Below are positions 21,321 to 32,154 of a DNA stretch of 64,000 nucleotides, piece after piece. The DNA is from Anastatus disparis. Lineage: Eukaryota > Arthropoda > Insecta > Hymenoptera > Eupelmidae. The DNA lies in the NCBI GenBank assembly GCA_017163975.1, contig JAFFSR010000363.1:1268001-1332000 (forward strand), written 5' to 3'. The notes under the pieces are model-generated. The model saw only the letters and a list, made by a program, of their open reading frames with translations, ran no database searches and had not been told where the DNA came from. Positions within the stretch are counted from its first letter, which is position 1; every line of letters begins with the position of its first letter. The position numbers and the translations under genes are program-made.

Positions 21321-21399
21321 GTTACCGTCGCTGCTGCTAAACTTCTATTACTAACATTATCGAATTCTCGAACCACTCTACATATACGATCATTAAGAG

Positions 21400-21600
21400 T
21401 GATGAGCAAGAGTGGGGGGCGGCGGCGGCGGCGGCGCGCATGTGCTGGCGCTAGCCAATCGTTTAGCTGATTAGCCATATAGCTGGCTGACGCCAGTATT
21501 ATTCCGCTCTTTAGCTATATGGCTGAAAGAGCCAAATAAGTATTAATCACCTACTTATAATTAATACCCCCACCCCCACCACTACCACCACCACCATTTA
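21400..21600. promoter_or_regulatory. Divergent intergenic control region, element 1
   Basis: Between the ATPase (minus) and the PPP1R15-like gene (plus) lie a GGCGGC run (21,418-21,438), inverted copies of AGCCATATAGCT (about 21,473-21,484) and AGCTATATGGCT (about 21,514-21,525), and a C/A-rich tract (21,568-21,597). Element 2 has a similar GC-rich patch with AGCCAATCG upstream of its PPP1R15-like gene. It is plausibly a bidirectional promoter or operator; function is not shown. Confidence 0.4.
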
Positions 21601-21603
21601 TAG

Positions 21604-21636
21604 TATAAAATTAAAAGCGTTGGTAAACGGTCAGTG
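21604..21636 (+). promoter_or_regulatory. TATA box and TCAGT initiator of PPP1R15-like gene
   Basis: TATAAAA at 21,604-21,610 and TCAGTG at 21,631-21,636. The initiator A lies 29 bases from the first T of the TATA box, the canonical arthropod spacing. Downstream an intron with GT at 21,694 and AG at 21,754-21,755 would sit in the 5' untranslated leader before the ATG at 21,787. Confidence 0.65.
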
Positions 21637-21786
21637 CTGGTTAGTCTTGAAAAAGTGCTGCTATCGTGAGCAATAACCAAGAAATATAAAAAGGTAATAA
21701 ATTTTTATCAAAGAATTAATCAGATTTAAATTTTTGATTCTCAACAATTTTACAGAAAAGAGAGTCTACAAAAAGTACAGTGAACG

Positions 21787-22002
21787 ATGAATCAAACAAA
21801 ACAAGTGCATTTCAAAGAGAGTAAGCCGAAAATTCATGTGATACGCGTGTGGGACTATGCGAGTCGTGCAGCGCGATGTGGAGAGTGGGAGCAAGCGGCT
21901 TGTGATAGAGAAAGATTCAGAATGAGGGTGGAAAGGATGCGGATTATTCTGGAACCTGTGCTTTTGAAAAAAATTGATGACTACTCAATTAATAGAAAAT
22001 AA
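21787..22002 (+). CDS. PPP1R15/GADD34-like PP1-regulatory protein, element 1
   Basis: A 71-aa intact frame, opposite in strand to the other core genes. Residues 5-9 (KQVHF) fit the PP1-docking K-x-V-x-F motif. Residues ~17-50 carry the PPP1R15 core pattern: VIRVW, then an Ala/Arg-rich turn, GEWEQAACDRERFRMRVERM. In cells this core joins PP1 and actin to dephosphorylate eIF2alpha, and several large DNA viruses carry similar short proteins to keep translation going. The homologue in element 2 keeps both motifs. Recognition is by motif pattern only. It has its own TATA/initiator and a leader intron, is divergent from the ATPase and convergent with the polymerase. Confidence 0.75.
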   Translation: MNQTKQVHFKESKPKIHVIRVWDYASRAARCGEWEQAACDRERFRMRVERMRIILEPVLLKKIDDYSINRK

Positions 22003-22134
22003 ATTTATTTTTTCGTTTTACATTTTTATAAAATATAAAAATTTATTTCAAAATAGTTTGTGTTTTAATTCTCTCTCTTTTTATCCTGTATCATATATTC
22101 GCTTTAGTGATAATATATTTACAATAATTTATTT

Positions 22135-25100
22135 TTAATTAGACTTATAACCGTATGGATAGCTAATCTCGTTATTCACAAATCGTCTCTTTGAGTACAC
22201 GGGCTCGCATATTTTACATTCAGGTCGTGTTATAACATCGTGAAACCGTGTGCGTCTAATAGCGTCATAGTTTGCAAAAAGTGGCGGTATTTTACCAGTA
22301 ATAAGATCTCGTATAGAATTAAAGTTTATTTTCTGATTCACCGACGAATTAAGTCTTATACCCTTGATTTTGCAAACACATCCTTCAACGCCATCTGGTG
22401 TCAAATATTTATAGGCGTAAAATTTGGGTCCTCCAGAGACGAATGATGTGATGCTTGTGCCAAGATCATAACAGGCCAATTCGTCGGTCAAGTCACCCAA
22501 GAACGGCCCTGTTTTCGCATCGTACTCACCCTCGCGACTTACATACACAATAGAGTCTGTATCGTAATACAATACACGTTCACCCAGCGGTTGCAATTCT
22601 TCGTAAAGTTTTAAACGCGCCAAGGCTGTGGTATAAGCGGCTACGATAACGTTACACAATGGTGATGGCTCAACAACCGATTCTTTGTTGTGCCAACTTA
22701 TATAAATTGTCGTCTCATTGATCGGTAAAATTCAGTCGACCTCGGTCTCGACACTGCAGAGTAACTCAAACAATCTTTGTGGATCATCTATCACTTCAGT
22801 CTTTGGCATATTCTCTCGTTGACCAAATTTACCCCACAATGAATTTAAACAGAGTTTTGCTACAGATCTCAGATCAGCGTTATATTTTATTCGAGTTTTG
22901 TCTAATTTAATGCCCTCTTGTTGCACAAATTCCTCAATATATCGAGCAATCGCGTTTTCATCACCGTCAGCACATTCCGAACGGTAACCTGACGCATAAG
23001 TTTTCTCAGCGAAAAATTTATCGATATAAGTTGGAAATAGACCACCCAGACCCGTGGCCTTGTTGTACTGAGTAATTTTATAAGACCATATTTCAAATAT
23101 TTTTCTGATGATATAACCCATCTGAACAGCTTTTTTCAACTCGTCACCAACCCACGTGCCGATAAAAACTCGATCATCAGGATTTTCATGGTCACAATCT
23201 GCGGTATACATTGATTCGGCACACGTTCGACACAGCGGAAACAAAAGCTTATTATGCATTTTAACGGGTAGTACAGCATGATATATATTTTGCGGTGGCA
23301 ATACTTCGCATTTAATAAGACCTTCAACGTGACTTATATTATTTGTTTGACCCACCAGAGAGCGACACTCATCTTCATCCACGTAAAGAGTAGGATGACC
23401 AACGGGATATCGACCGTATTTACAGATATATGGATATAATGAACACACGTCTACGTATTTTATTTTCTCACCCTTTTTTGCATCGTAAATTTTGACTATA
23501 TTACCCGTACGACCACCAAAAAATGCTTTTCGAGGATTCAACGGTTCATGCCAATTTCGTGTTTTATTATCGATATACGTCTTCATAATTTCGTTCTGTG
23601 AGTACTCATGATCAAAATCACATTCCCACTTTTCTATTAGTTGATAGCCGTGGCTTCTTATCTTTTCGGATATTCGCGCGGTTCTCTCAAAACGTTTGTC
23701 CATATTTTCACCGTTTACGTGGCGTGAGTCACGGTTCACTGTGTAACACCATACACAGCCATGCCAATAACACCCGTGGAATTGTAAAACAATTTTCGTA
23801 CCGTTTTCAAGTTCGCAGTATCCATCCACTAGAGGGCCCTCGGGAAGTCTCTTTTCTCGAGCTCGGACAGTATACCGAATTTGATGATTCAGCACATTTT
23901 CCATCCAACACAGCCACCGCATCGTCTTCATAGACTGCTTGTTTGCTTGTCTATAACCACCCTGAGGTATGATTCCTATAGTGTCTTTTTGTAAAAAATT
24001 TTTTCTATATACACGCAAACAAGATGATGCAATGGTGGCGCACTCTACGAATGGATCTGTATTACCACATTCTATGAAGGTTTTGCGAAAGGCCAAGCAT
24101 GCTAATCGTAAAATTTTTACATCTTGTCTACAGTATTTTATAATCTCATTTTTAAAATTAAATATATAATTTTCATTTTTTTTTTCATTATACCACTGTA
24201 TAAATTCTCGTCGCTCATCGACCTTCATCGAATTTGGTGAAAAAGACCACACAGGTGGCATTTCTCCAACGTAATTTTGATTCTCTGGTGTGTTAAACAA
24301 ATGAGGAAACGTACCTTTCTCGATATTAGCAAGACCGTAAGCTTTTGGTAGTGCAGCTAAACTCATGTGTAAGTAATTTAAGCTGTCTATGAATTTAACG
24401 GTTGAAATTTCCATTATGATTATTTTTGACCCGTTTAAAATTACATGTGGCTCATCTCTAAGATCTGTACGTTCTGTCAAATGCTTGAGAATAAATTGCG
24501 CATCAAAACCCTGTGCATTGTGGGCTATACAAATAATTTGCTTGAAACTTTTTCTTGTTGCTAAGGCCAAATCAACTAGCTGTTTTACAGGGTCGATTTC
24601 AAACACGTATTCGCGTATACCACATATTTCGCAAGAATCTGTTATATTTTCATCATCCAAACAATAATTACATACTTGTTGTACAACACACAAGTTTGGT
24701 ACATGCAAACTTATTTTTTCACCATCAGCACCCGAGATAATTTCCGATTGTTGAGTCTCAAAATCATAAAATAAATAAAGTATATTCTTTTTATTGGTTG
24801 CAAATCCTTTTTTGCTGATAAAGGGTAGCATGTAACAAAGGTGTTCTATCGGTATTTTACGATTACATATTTTACAAAATATCGTATTACAATTATGTGG
24901 ATCTTTATCGCACATTCGAACTGTTTTACTGCACAAACGACAAATTTTTATGCTCTCGCATACCGACCGAAAATTATCGAAAGATTTTGAGATTTTATGA
25001 TTTTCCAGACATTACCGTAAAAATCTCTAGTGCATTGAATACATCTTATTTTTTCCTGATTTATATCGCAAGGGGGACTCTGAAAACATTTACAGCATTT

Positions 25101-26063
25101 TTGTAGACATTCATGATTTTTTTGATGACTAAACTTTTTATTACAAGGTATGCAGTAGCCACGGCTGCCAGCTGCTGCGAGTAAATTTAAAATTGGCTGG
25201 TAATGATTAGAATTTTCGTAATACATTATATTTAAGGTATCTCTAACTACATTACCAACATCGTGTACAAAACGTGCACCATCGTAAAGTGGTTTATAGC
25301 CTCGAGCAAAGTTTTGAAAAGAATAAACAACTATTGCAGCGCCGAAAAGCGCATAATATTCTTGAAATAATTTTATTTCTTCGATACCACAGCCTGTTTC
25401 GGGTATCGTAACTCTCGCAGCTTTGACAAGTTTCAACGCTTGCACTTTCTGATATTGTGCTGTGTGGTGTCTTATTCTATTCTACCTGTCATGGTGAATA
25501 CCACTGCGCATCTGACCACGTATAGCATATACATGAGCAGCGACTAGCGAGCGTGGAAGGCAAAGATTGTCGGTATTTTGAATATTTAGAATAGATTTCT
25601 TGAAAACTGATTCGCTAGTGAGTGATACCCGACCGCGTCCCTCTGATTTAGAAACAATGCTGACTTTTACGTTTAAAACATCATCGATTTCAAAATTGTC
25701 ATTACTCTGTGCTACAGAAGCTTATAACTCGAGTAGATCTGTCGGTGAAAAATCACGAACCAATCTAAAAGAAATCCATAAAGAACCGTGAACAAATCGG
25801 TCAGAGTTTATAGTTGTACCGATATAATCTGAAGGTCGCGCATTTTCACACACACGACGATATAAATCATTTATTGCTGCCTCAAACCACGTATACACAT
25901 TCGCATTAGGTGGTGGGGGCAATATTGACACTCTTAATTGTTTACCTTGTAACTTAAATTGTCGGTAATATCGTGATGATTCTTCATGAATCGTAATGTG
26001 GTTCTGAGTAGTAGTAGTACCATCTCCCTGTTGAAGATATTTGTCTACAATATGATATACCAA
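22135..26063 (-). pseudogene. Protein-primed DNA polymerase B (pPolB), element 1, broken
   Basis: A family B polymerase of the protein-primed type, about 1,300 codons. Order: an N-terminal domain with FVHGSLWISFR and DNLCLPRSLV; a Cys-rich zinc-binding region (IPCNKKF, CCKCFQSPPC); the exonuclease with YDFETQ and HNAQGFDAQF; motif A DVCSLYP; motif B LNSLWGKFGQ; motif C YYDTDS (about 22,549-22,566). Breaks: TAA at 25,722-25,724, TAG at 25,482-25,484, a frameshift near 25,010, and TGA at 22,732-22,734. All catalytic aspartates remain. The first exon probably begins after an acceptor at 26,028. It would have replicated the linear element. Confidence 0.88.
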
Positions 26064-26098
26064 AATTACGTGAAAATGTATGATTTATAAATTTACGC

Positions 26099-26611
26099 TT
26101 AAGGAGATGTAAAACGGACACCACCCCTGCGTTCATGAATTTGACTTATTTTTTCATTATATTGCAAAACTTGAGGAAAAGAAATGCTTTAGCTTGTAGT
26201 ATTTACCATAAAGATCATTCAGTTAAATTTTCAAATAAATTCATTCATTAGTTTTAAAAATTTTAGTGTTCCAATATTTATATATGGTCAATGTCCCAAT
26301 CGCTACTCACGAACCTATTACTAGCTACTCATTGTTAAAAATTTTTTGGTATCTAAATAACATTGAGCGGTTAGTAATAGGTTCGTGAGTAGCGATTGGG
26401 ATATTGACCATATTAAAATTTTTAAATTATGTACAAGAAATTTAAAATTCTGAGAAATTAATAAATGAATTTATTTTAAAATTTAATTGAATAATCTTTA
26501 TGGTACATATTACAAACTAAAGCATTTATTTTCTTAAAAATATGCAATAAAATAAAAAAGATAGTAAATATTTATGAGTATAGGTGTAGTGTCCATTTTA
26601 CATCTCCTTAA
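26099..26611. mobile_element. TTAA-bounded palindromic MITE in element 1
   Basis: It begins TTAAGGAGATGTAAAACGGA and ends with the complement (TCCATTTTACATCTCCTTAA). The arms pair over nearly the full length. The centre holds a second, almost perfect inverted pair with CCCAATCGCTACTCACGAAC at about 26,293-26,345 and 26,363-26,412, likely a nested foldback. It lies between the spliced upstream gene and the polymerase exon. A related copy is at 53,319-53,701. Confidence 0.85.
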
Positions 26612-26722
26612 ATCAACCTGTATTCTCTCTGTACCTGGTGATTCAGATGAAATCATCGTATTAAGTGTATTCTGCTCGTTATTATTGATCGCCATTGATG
26701 ACTGTCTCTCATCATCACCCCA

Positions 26723-27517
26723 TCAAGAGCAACCAGGCATTGGTTCAAAAGGTGGTGGCGCTGCTGTATTATTAGTTACCCCCTCCACCGCAAAGTTTGG
26801 GGTAGTTTCAGAGACATTTATGACTTCTCTTACCTCTTCGGGAGGTGGTAGTAGCACAAGATCTCTCGAATCAGATACATCTTCTTCTTCGGTCAGAAGC
26901 CTTATCAACAGTTCATCCCCACTACTGTCCTCCATCATATTTTGCAGGTCTGTAAAATTTATGTAAAATCTGTTTAGTTGCACTATTTTTAACAAAAAAG
27001 TCTTATCCCGCGAAATTCTGTGATCATAAACAAAAAGTTTATTGGTTATTGATTATTGATCCGAAACTAATATTTTCTTGCAAATCATGTTTTCAGATTT
27101 ATTATTTTATTCACAACAAAAAAGTATTTTATAGCGAAATTCTACGATCGTAAAGAAAAAAGATACAAGCTTTTAAACGGTAAAAGAAATTATGAATAGC
27201 TTACCTTTAATAACACGGTGATGTAACATGAGAAGTCTGACTTGTGACGCATCTTGCATCCCTCTGCTTTTAATACAACGACCAGCAATGTTAAGTATTT
27301 CATTATCGTTAAAAATACCTCGCTTAAACATATAAGCTAAGGTACGTAGTCCGCAAAGTCCTAAGATAAATTTAATTTTTTTTAATAATTCATTATTGGC
27401 GCAAATATTTAGACTTTTGCGCCATGAATTATTGCAAAATAATTTTATTTGCGGCTCTCGAACTAATGCTATATTAACAATATTTATCAAGACTTTAAGT
27501 AAATTTTTTCTAACCAT
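26723..27517 (-). CDS. Spliced small gene upstream of polymerase, element 1
   Basis: Exon 1 runs 27,517-27,205 (104 codons plus one base). It starts MVRKNLLKVL and is basic and helical with conserved LKKIKFILGLCGLRTLAYM. The donor GTAAGC is on the minus strand at 27,204. Exon 2 begins at 26,949 after TTTTACAG, joins in phase, and encodes an acidic Ser/Pro-rich piece ending at TGA 26,723. The homologue in element 2 (33,240) has its first donor at the same place and phase. It may be a separate early gene or the 5' end of the polymerase transcript; the stop at 26,723 could be decay. Function unknown. Confidence 0.6.
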
Positions 27518-27588
27518 CTTACTTCGTGTTGATCTTCTTCTCTGGAACGTTGAACTTTAACTGTTAATCAGACCTGTTAATCTTCGCG

Positions 27589-27597
27589 TATTTATAG
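27589..27597 (-). promoter_or_regulatory. TATA box upstream of the spliced gene, element 1
   Basis: The minus strand reads CTATAAATA about 70 bases before the ATG at 27,517. Possible start sites (GGTCTGATT or TTAACAGTT) lie 25-35 bases downstream. The equivalent position in element 2 has TATAAAA at 33,178. Confidence 0.5.
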
Positions 27598-28337
27598 TAC
27601 GATTTAGAAGTAGGAATGAGGGGTGACGAAGGGGTAGTATGTGCGCAACATTTAATATTTCAAGAATCATCTTAATTTAATATTTAAATCCGCCAACACG
27701 TGTAAAATAATGTCAGTTTGGCGCGAATCGTGGACCGGTGTGCATGTAAGTATAAATCAGAATGCATATAATTCACCATCATTTCGCTTACGAGTAGGCG
27801 GGAATTTTTTCATGTAACGTGATCACACTTGGGCGTGTTCTATATCGTCCACCTAGCTAGTGTGTGTCTTAAGTAAAGAGGCGTTAATTGCTCAACCTAC
27901 ATCATTCGTACTGAAACAATTTGTATATATTTACATATATTCTGCATATAATTAATACTTATTTGCATATATGTATATATTTACATATATTTAGTATAAG
28001 TAGAATAACTACATAACATTTTATTTAAATTATAATAATATATATATAGTTATTGTAAAAGATATGAATGTTATGCTCTTCTACTTTCTACTATCCTGAT
28101 ACTTTTTATTATTTTTTCGTAATAATCTCTTGTTTTTTACATAAAAATTGAATTTCAATACATTTATCATTTGCATATGGGTAACGCATTGTATGTTATT
28201 TGTGCATAAACATTGTGTAAGTAATACACTTACTCATTACCATGTATACTTTTATGACATTGTAGACCATATTCAGTTAAATATCCTGAGGTCGTATTAA
28301 ATTTCTATTGTTATGGTATATATATATATATATATAA

Positions 28338-28458
<121 letters not shown>

Positions 28459-28481
28459 AGCGCACATTTATTTATGACTTC

Positions 28482-28613
<132 letters not shown>

Positions 28614-28833
28614 GGAACTCTACTGTCTATCTAACTTAATGTTAAGTTAATGTTATACTTTCTTTTGCCTTCTGCTCTCCTGATACTTTTTTTGATATCA
28701 TTTTAATATTATTAATTCCCGATAATTATTGATTTTTATAAATTTAAATTTATTTTAAATGCAACAAGTTTATTACATGTAATGTTTTAAATCTTGATCA
28801 TTCTTATTTGCATATGATTATGCAAATTAAGAT

Positions 28834-28867
<34 letters not shown>

Positions 28868-29562
28868 TATATATATAGAGGAACTTGACTGTCTATCTAA
28901 TGTTAAGTTAATATTATACTTTCTTTTGCCTTCTATTCTCCTAATACTTTTTTATCATTTTAATATCGTTAATTCCCGATAATTATTGGTTTCTATAAAT
29001 TTAAATTTATTTTGAATACAAAACTTTACTGTCTATCTAATGCTATACTTTTTATCATTTTAATATCGTTAATAGCCGATAGTTGATAGATTTTTTTAAA
29101 TTAAATTCAATTAAACGCAATAGCTTTATTACGTGTAATGTTTTAAATTTTATCACTATTTTCAAGTGAATATACGAATTAAATTCATTCCAAAGTCTTG
29201 TGAGTTTATTCTTGTAAACCACAGATAAAGATTTTGTAATTTTACAAAATCAGCGACCTTGGGTCTTTTTTATTAAATTCTCTCCTCACACTACGTTAGG
29301 GTTATTTTAGACATATCATCACTGTACACCCGAGTTAGTGATAGAATAAAAACTTTTTCTATAGATTGGGGTATCATGTGTTTTCTCTAATATCAATTTT
29401 GCGTCTTAAATTTGTAATATAATTCTTAATTTTAACTTTACTGTAGAATATGATTCTTAAAACTGCAGTTCGAATCTTTTCTACGAGGAAAAAAGTGTCA
29501 AATTATTAATTTTACTGTGCGAACTTGAAAATATTTTTAAGCATTCGGGGTGGGAATTATAC

Positions 29563-29597
29563 TTTTTATGATCGTGGACTTGGAGCCGCGATCAGTC
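29563..29597 (+). promoter_or_regulatory. TATA-like and TCAGTC initiator before the 29.6-kb gene
   Basis: TTTTTATG at about 29,563-29,570 and TCAGTC at 29,592-29,597. The initiator A is about 30 bases from the TATA-like element and 42 bases upstream of the ATG at 29,636. Confidence 0.45.
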
Positions 29598-29635
29598 CTC
29601 GATAAGTCGACAATCTGTAATAATCAAAAAGAAAA

Positions 29636-30520
29636 ATGTTCAATCAACCACCATCACCGATCGTCATCGACGACGACGACGAAGTTCAAGTACTGGACGT
29701 CGATGTCCAGGTACTTGAGAACTCGGTGAATATAGCACCACTCGTAAATTTCATTAATTACGATGTAGCTAATGTTTTTGTGCCCAATTACTGGGTGATA
29801 TTGGACAACCCAGTGAACGAAGTGGTGAACGATGTGATAGTGCAAAATGAGGTAGAAGAAGGTGGAGCAGTGATGCAGCAAAATGAGGTAGAAGAAGACA
29901 GAGAAGTGATGCTGCAAAATGAGATTGAAGAAGGCAGAGAAGTGTTGGCACAAAATGAGATAGCAGAAGGCAGAGAAGAAATGGAAAATAATAATCTAAA
30001 AGAAGAAGGCAACAACGACTCAGGATACGAGTCCAATGAAGATGAAGTTGATCCTGATTATGCTCCACAGGCGATGGAGGTAGAAGAAGAAGATGAGGAG
30101 GATGAAGAAGATGAGGAGGATGAAGAAGTAGATGAGGCCGAACTGGTACAACGCTACCATAGGTGTCGAGCAGATAAGGCTCGTCAACACCATGTGCTTG
30201 GTGTGGTACGCCTCTATTGGCGTGCACGCATTGCAAAATTACGTTTAGAGAGAAAGCGTAGTTTACGACGTCTACAACGGGATTTAAGGAGAGTAAGAGA
30301 CCAACGACAAGAATTGGAAAGGATAATACCTCGACCTCATCGTCGCGCGGATCCCACATTAGAACGCCCACGTAGAGGTCATGACGTGTGCTGGGGCTGT
30401 GCGAAGCCCTTTTATAGACAGAGTGTCCGTCTGTGGCAAAGGTGTGATTCGTGCGGGTTGTGGCTTTGCCCGGATTGTGCGCTGGATCCGGTGCACTGCC
30501 AAAATGATATTATAATTTAA
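29636..30520 (+). CDS. Unrecognised acidic protein with C-terminal Cys-rich finger, element 1
   Basis: An intact 294-aa frame transcribed outward, toward the polymerase-end terminus. Residues 1-75 are acidic/hydrophobic. Then come four imperfect 13-residue repeats of the type QNEVEEGREVM, and a Glu/Asp run. Residues ~170-235 are a strongly basic, Arg-rich helical segment likely to be a coiled coil (RLERKRSLRRLQRDLRRVRD). The C terminus has C-x2-C-x14-C-x2-C-x4-C-x2-C-x6-C with conserved-looking Trp, a probable zinc-binding treble-clef or RING-like module. I do not recognise the family. Position suggests an early accessory or regulatory gene of the element. A host-derived gene is the alternative. 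Confidence 0.65.
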   Translation: MFNQPPSPIVIDDDDEVQVLDVDVQVLENSVNIAPLVNFINYDVANVFVPNYWVILDNPVNEVVNDVIVQNEVEEGGAVMQQNEVEEDREVMLQNEIEEGREVLAQNEIAEGREEMENNNLKEEGNNDSGYESNEDEVDPDYAPQAMEVEEEDEEDEEDEEDEEVDEAELVQRYHRCRADKARQHHVLGVVRLYWRARIAKLRLERKRSLRRLQRDLRRVRDQRQELERIIPRPHRRADPTLERPRRGHDVCWGCAKPFYRQSVRLWQRCDSCGLWLCPDCALDPVHCQNDIII

Positions 30521-31019
30521 GTGTGAGTTTTAGTTTTATAAATTTATGAATTTTAGTGCTTATACATAAAATGTAAAAATATTATTTTTAATTTTGTGTG
30601 TAAAATTTATGAGTCTTAATGTGCATGTGAGAGTGTGTGTGTATGTGTGTGCGTATGTCGACGTAAATAAATAAATAAAGATATACTATTAATCTTAGTG
30701 TTAGTGAAAAAAACAAAAAATTTCGAATATATAAAAATAATAAACAATAAATAAACTTTTATAGACTGTAAGTGAACTAGTGTTTATATATATATATATA
30801 TATATATGTTAATATATAATATATATTTAATTATAATATTAATTTTATATAAATTGTATATGCGTGGTAGTGTGTGTATGTGTGTGAAGTAATAAAATAT
30901 TCCTTATTTGAAAATTTTTATTGTGTGTGTGTGTGTGTGTGTGTGAAATAAAAATAAATAAAATTCTAAATATTGTGTATTTATTTATTAATATATTTAT
31001 TTATTTATTTATTTAAACT
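30521..31019. other. AT-rich sub-terminal spacer of inner Polinton
   Basis: No gene. Short (AT)n near 30,786-30,806, (GT)n near 30,922-30,943 and ATTT repeats near 30,980-31,014. A polyadenylation-type AATAAA occurs several times after the 29.6-kb gene (for example near 30,668). Confidence 0.5.
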
Positions 31020-31151
31020 CAGGGGTATCATGAACCGTCATAACAAGCCCCTACTTCGCCTTCTCAGAGATTATTGACCTAGTGGTCAGTAATCTTTGAA
31101 GTGGTAGAGTGGGGGTTTGTTGTGACGGTCCATGGTGCCCCTATAACTACT
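31020..31151. repeat. Right terminal hairpin repeat of inner Polinton
   Basis: Inverted match of 12,713-12,840. This copy is an almost complete hairpin: CAGGGGTATCATGAACCGTC at the inner side pairs with the outer GACGGTCCATGGTGCCCC, and pairing continues through AAGCCCCTAC/GTGGGGGTTTG to TGACC at the centre with only a few loop bases. Confidence 0.8.
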
Positions 31152-31157
31152 CACACA
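31152..31157 (+). repeat. Right target-site duplication of inner Polinton (CACACA)
   Basis: CACACA directly follows the inner terminus ending CTATAACTACT, within a short (CA)n run that continues to the right. Confidence 0.6.
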
Positions 31158-31367
31158 CACACGCACATATTTTAAAAATTTATGTATTAAAAAAAAAGGT
31201 ACTTACCATTTTTTTATCAGCATCAACAGTTTTTCTTTAACACCTTGCACTTCCATGAGTTTTTAAAACACAGTTTTTCACTTTTTTAAAACATTTTATT
31301 TTTTATTTTTTAACCACTGTTTATTTTTGAGTTTTACAGTTTTTCACTTTACACAAATACACAAAAT

Positions 31368-31709
31368 TTAATATTCGAACCGTCGACGGCGGAGTCGCAC
31401 GGCCTCTTCATACCAACAGCAAAACATCCTCGTCCAGTGTGTTGCTGTCGAGAATATTTCTTGATACACCGGGTCCGAGGTAACGTCAATGTTTAGCGCG
31501 ACGTTAATAAATGGTCGTGGAAGCCACCTCAGTGAGCTTGGCTCACGGCTTCGCCGCCGACAAAAATCGTCCAACACCACCGGGTGTTTATAGGAATAAA
31601 AACGCCAGTGGTCGTCCCATAATAGGAGGACCACCAGCGTATTATCGCCGAAACCGGAGAAATTAAAATTGCTGAATTGCGGGTACATCCGCATCCGTCG
31701 GATCATCAC
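31368..31709 (-). CDS. Unrecognised outward gene at the polymerase end of outer Polinton
   Basis: A 113-aa intact frame (MMIRRMRMYPQFSNF...), rich in Arg, Trp and aromatic residues and ending RRRRFEY. It lies in a patch of near-even base composition (31,370-31,800) amid AT-rich DNA. It is transcribed toward the terminus, mirroring the 29.6-kb gene of element 1, but no similarity to that protein is visible. A splice-donor-like GTAAGT follows downstream on the minus strand at about 31,205. No domain recognised. An intact frame in an otherwise decayed element is unusual and could mean selection or short age-insensitive length. Confidence 0.45.
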   Translation of the reverse strand: MMIRRMRMYPQFSNFNFSGFGDNTLVVLLLWDDHWRFYSYKHPVVLDDFCRRRSREPSSLRWLPRPFINVALNIDVTSDPVYQEIFSTATHWTRMFCCWYEEAVRLRRRRFEY

Positions 31710-31894
31710 AAAATGCGCGCATCTGATCGGTTTCGGCGGTACAGTTGCCAGCTCTAGCGCGAGGAGAGGATTAGGTACCCTCGCGAGGCTCTTTATCGTC
31801 CAGCAACATCTTGGACACTAAAATCATTGTCTTGATCTTAGTGTCATCCTCCTATCTTAATCATACACCGATGATCTAATAACATCAAAATTTG

Positions 31895-31923
31895 ACGTGT
31901 GAAAGAAAGTTTCTTTCACACGT
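31895..31923. promoter_or_regulatory. Perfect 14-bp inverted repeat
   Basis: ACGTGTGAAAGAAA at 31,895-31,908, one base, then its exact complement at 31,910-31,923. It sits upstream of the 31.7-kb minus gene and could be a binding palindrome or hairpin. No function is known. Confidence 0.4.
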
Positions 31924-32154
31924 GCAGTTTTATGTTAAAAATCAGAACAAAAATACACAGCTGCAATAGGCCGTCATGATTCTATAAAACATGTATATCA
32001 GCACTTTTAAACCAATATTGTTACAATGCAGCTGTGGTTAGTCTATGGGAAATTAAAATAATACATTTAAAATTCTCGTAAAAACTGCAGAGTTAAAATC
32101 TGCATGTGGATAAAAGATAAGTCTGCATTTTGGTATCATCTTCAAGAATAGGAA

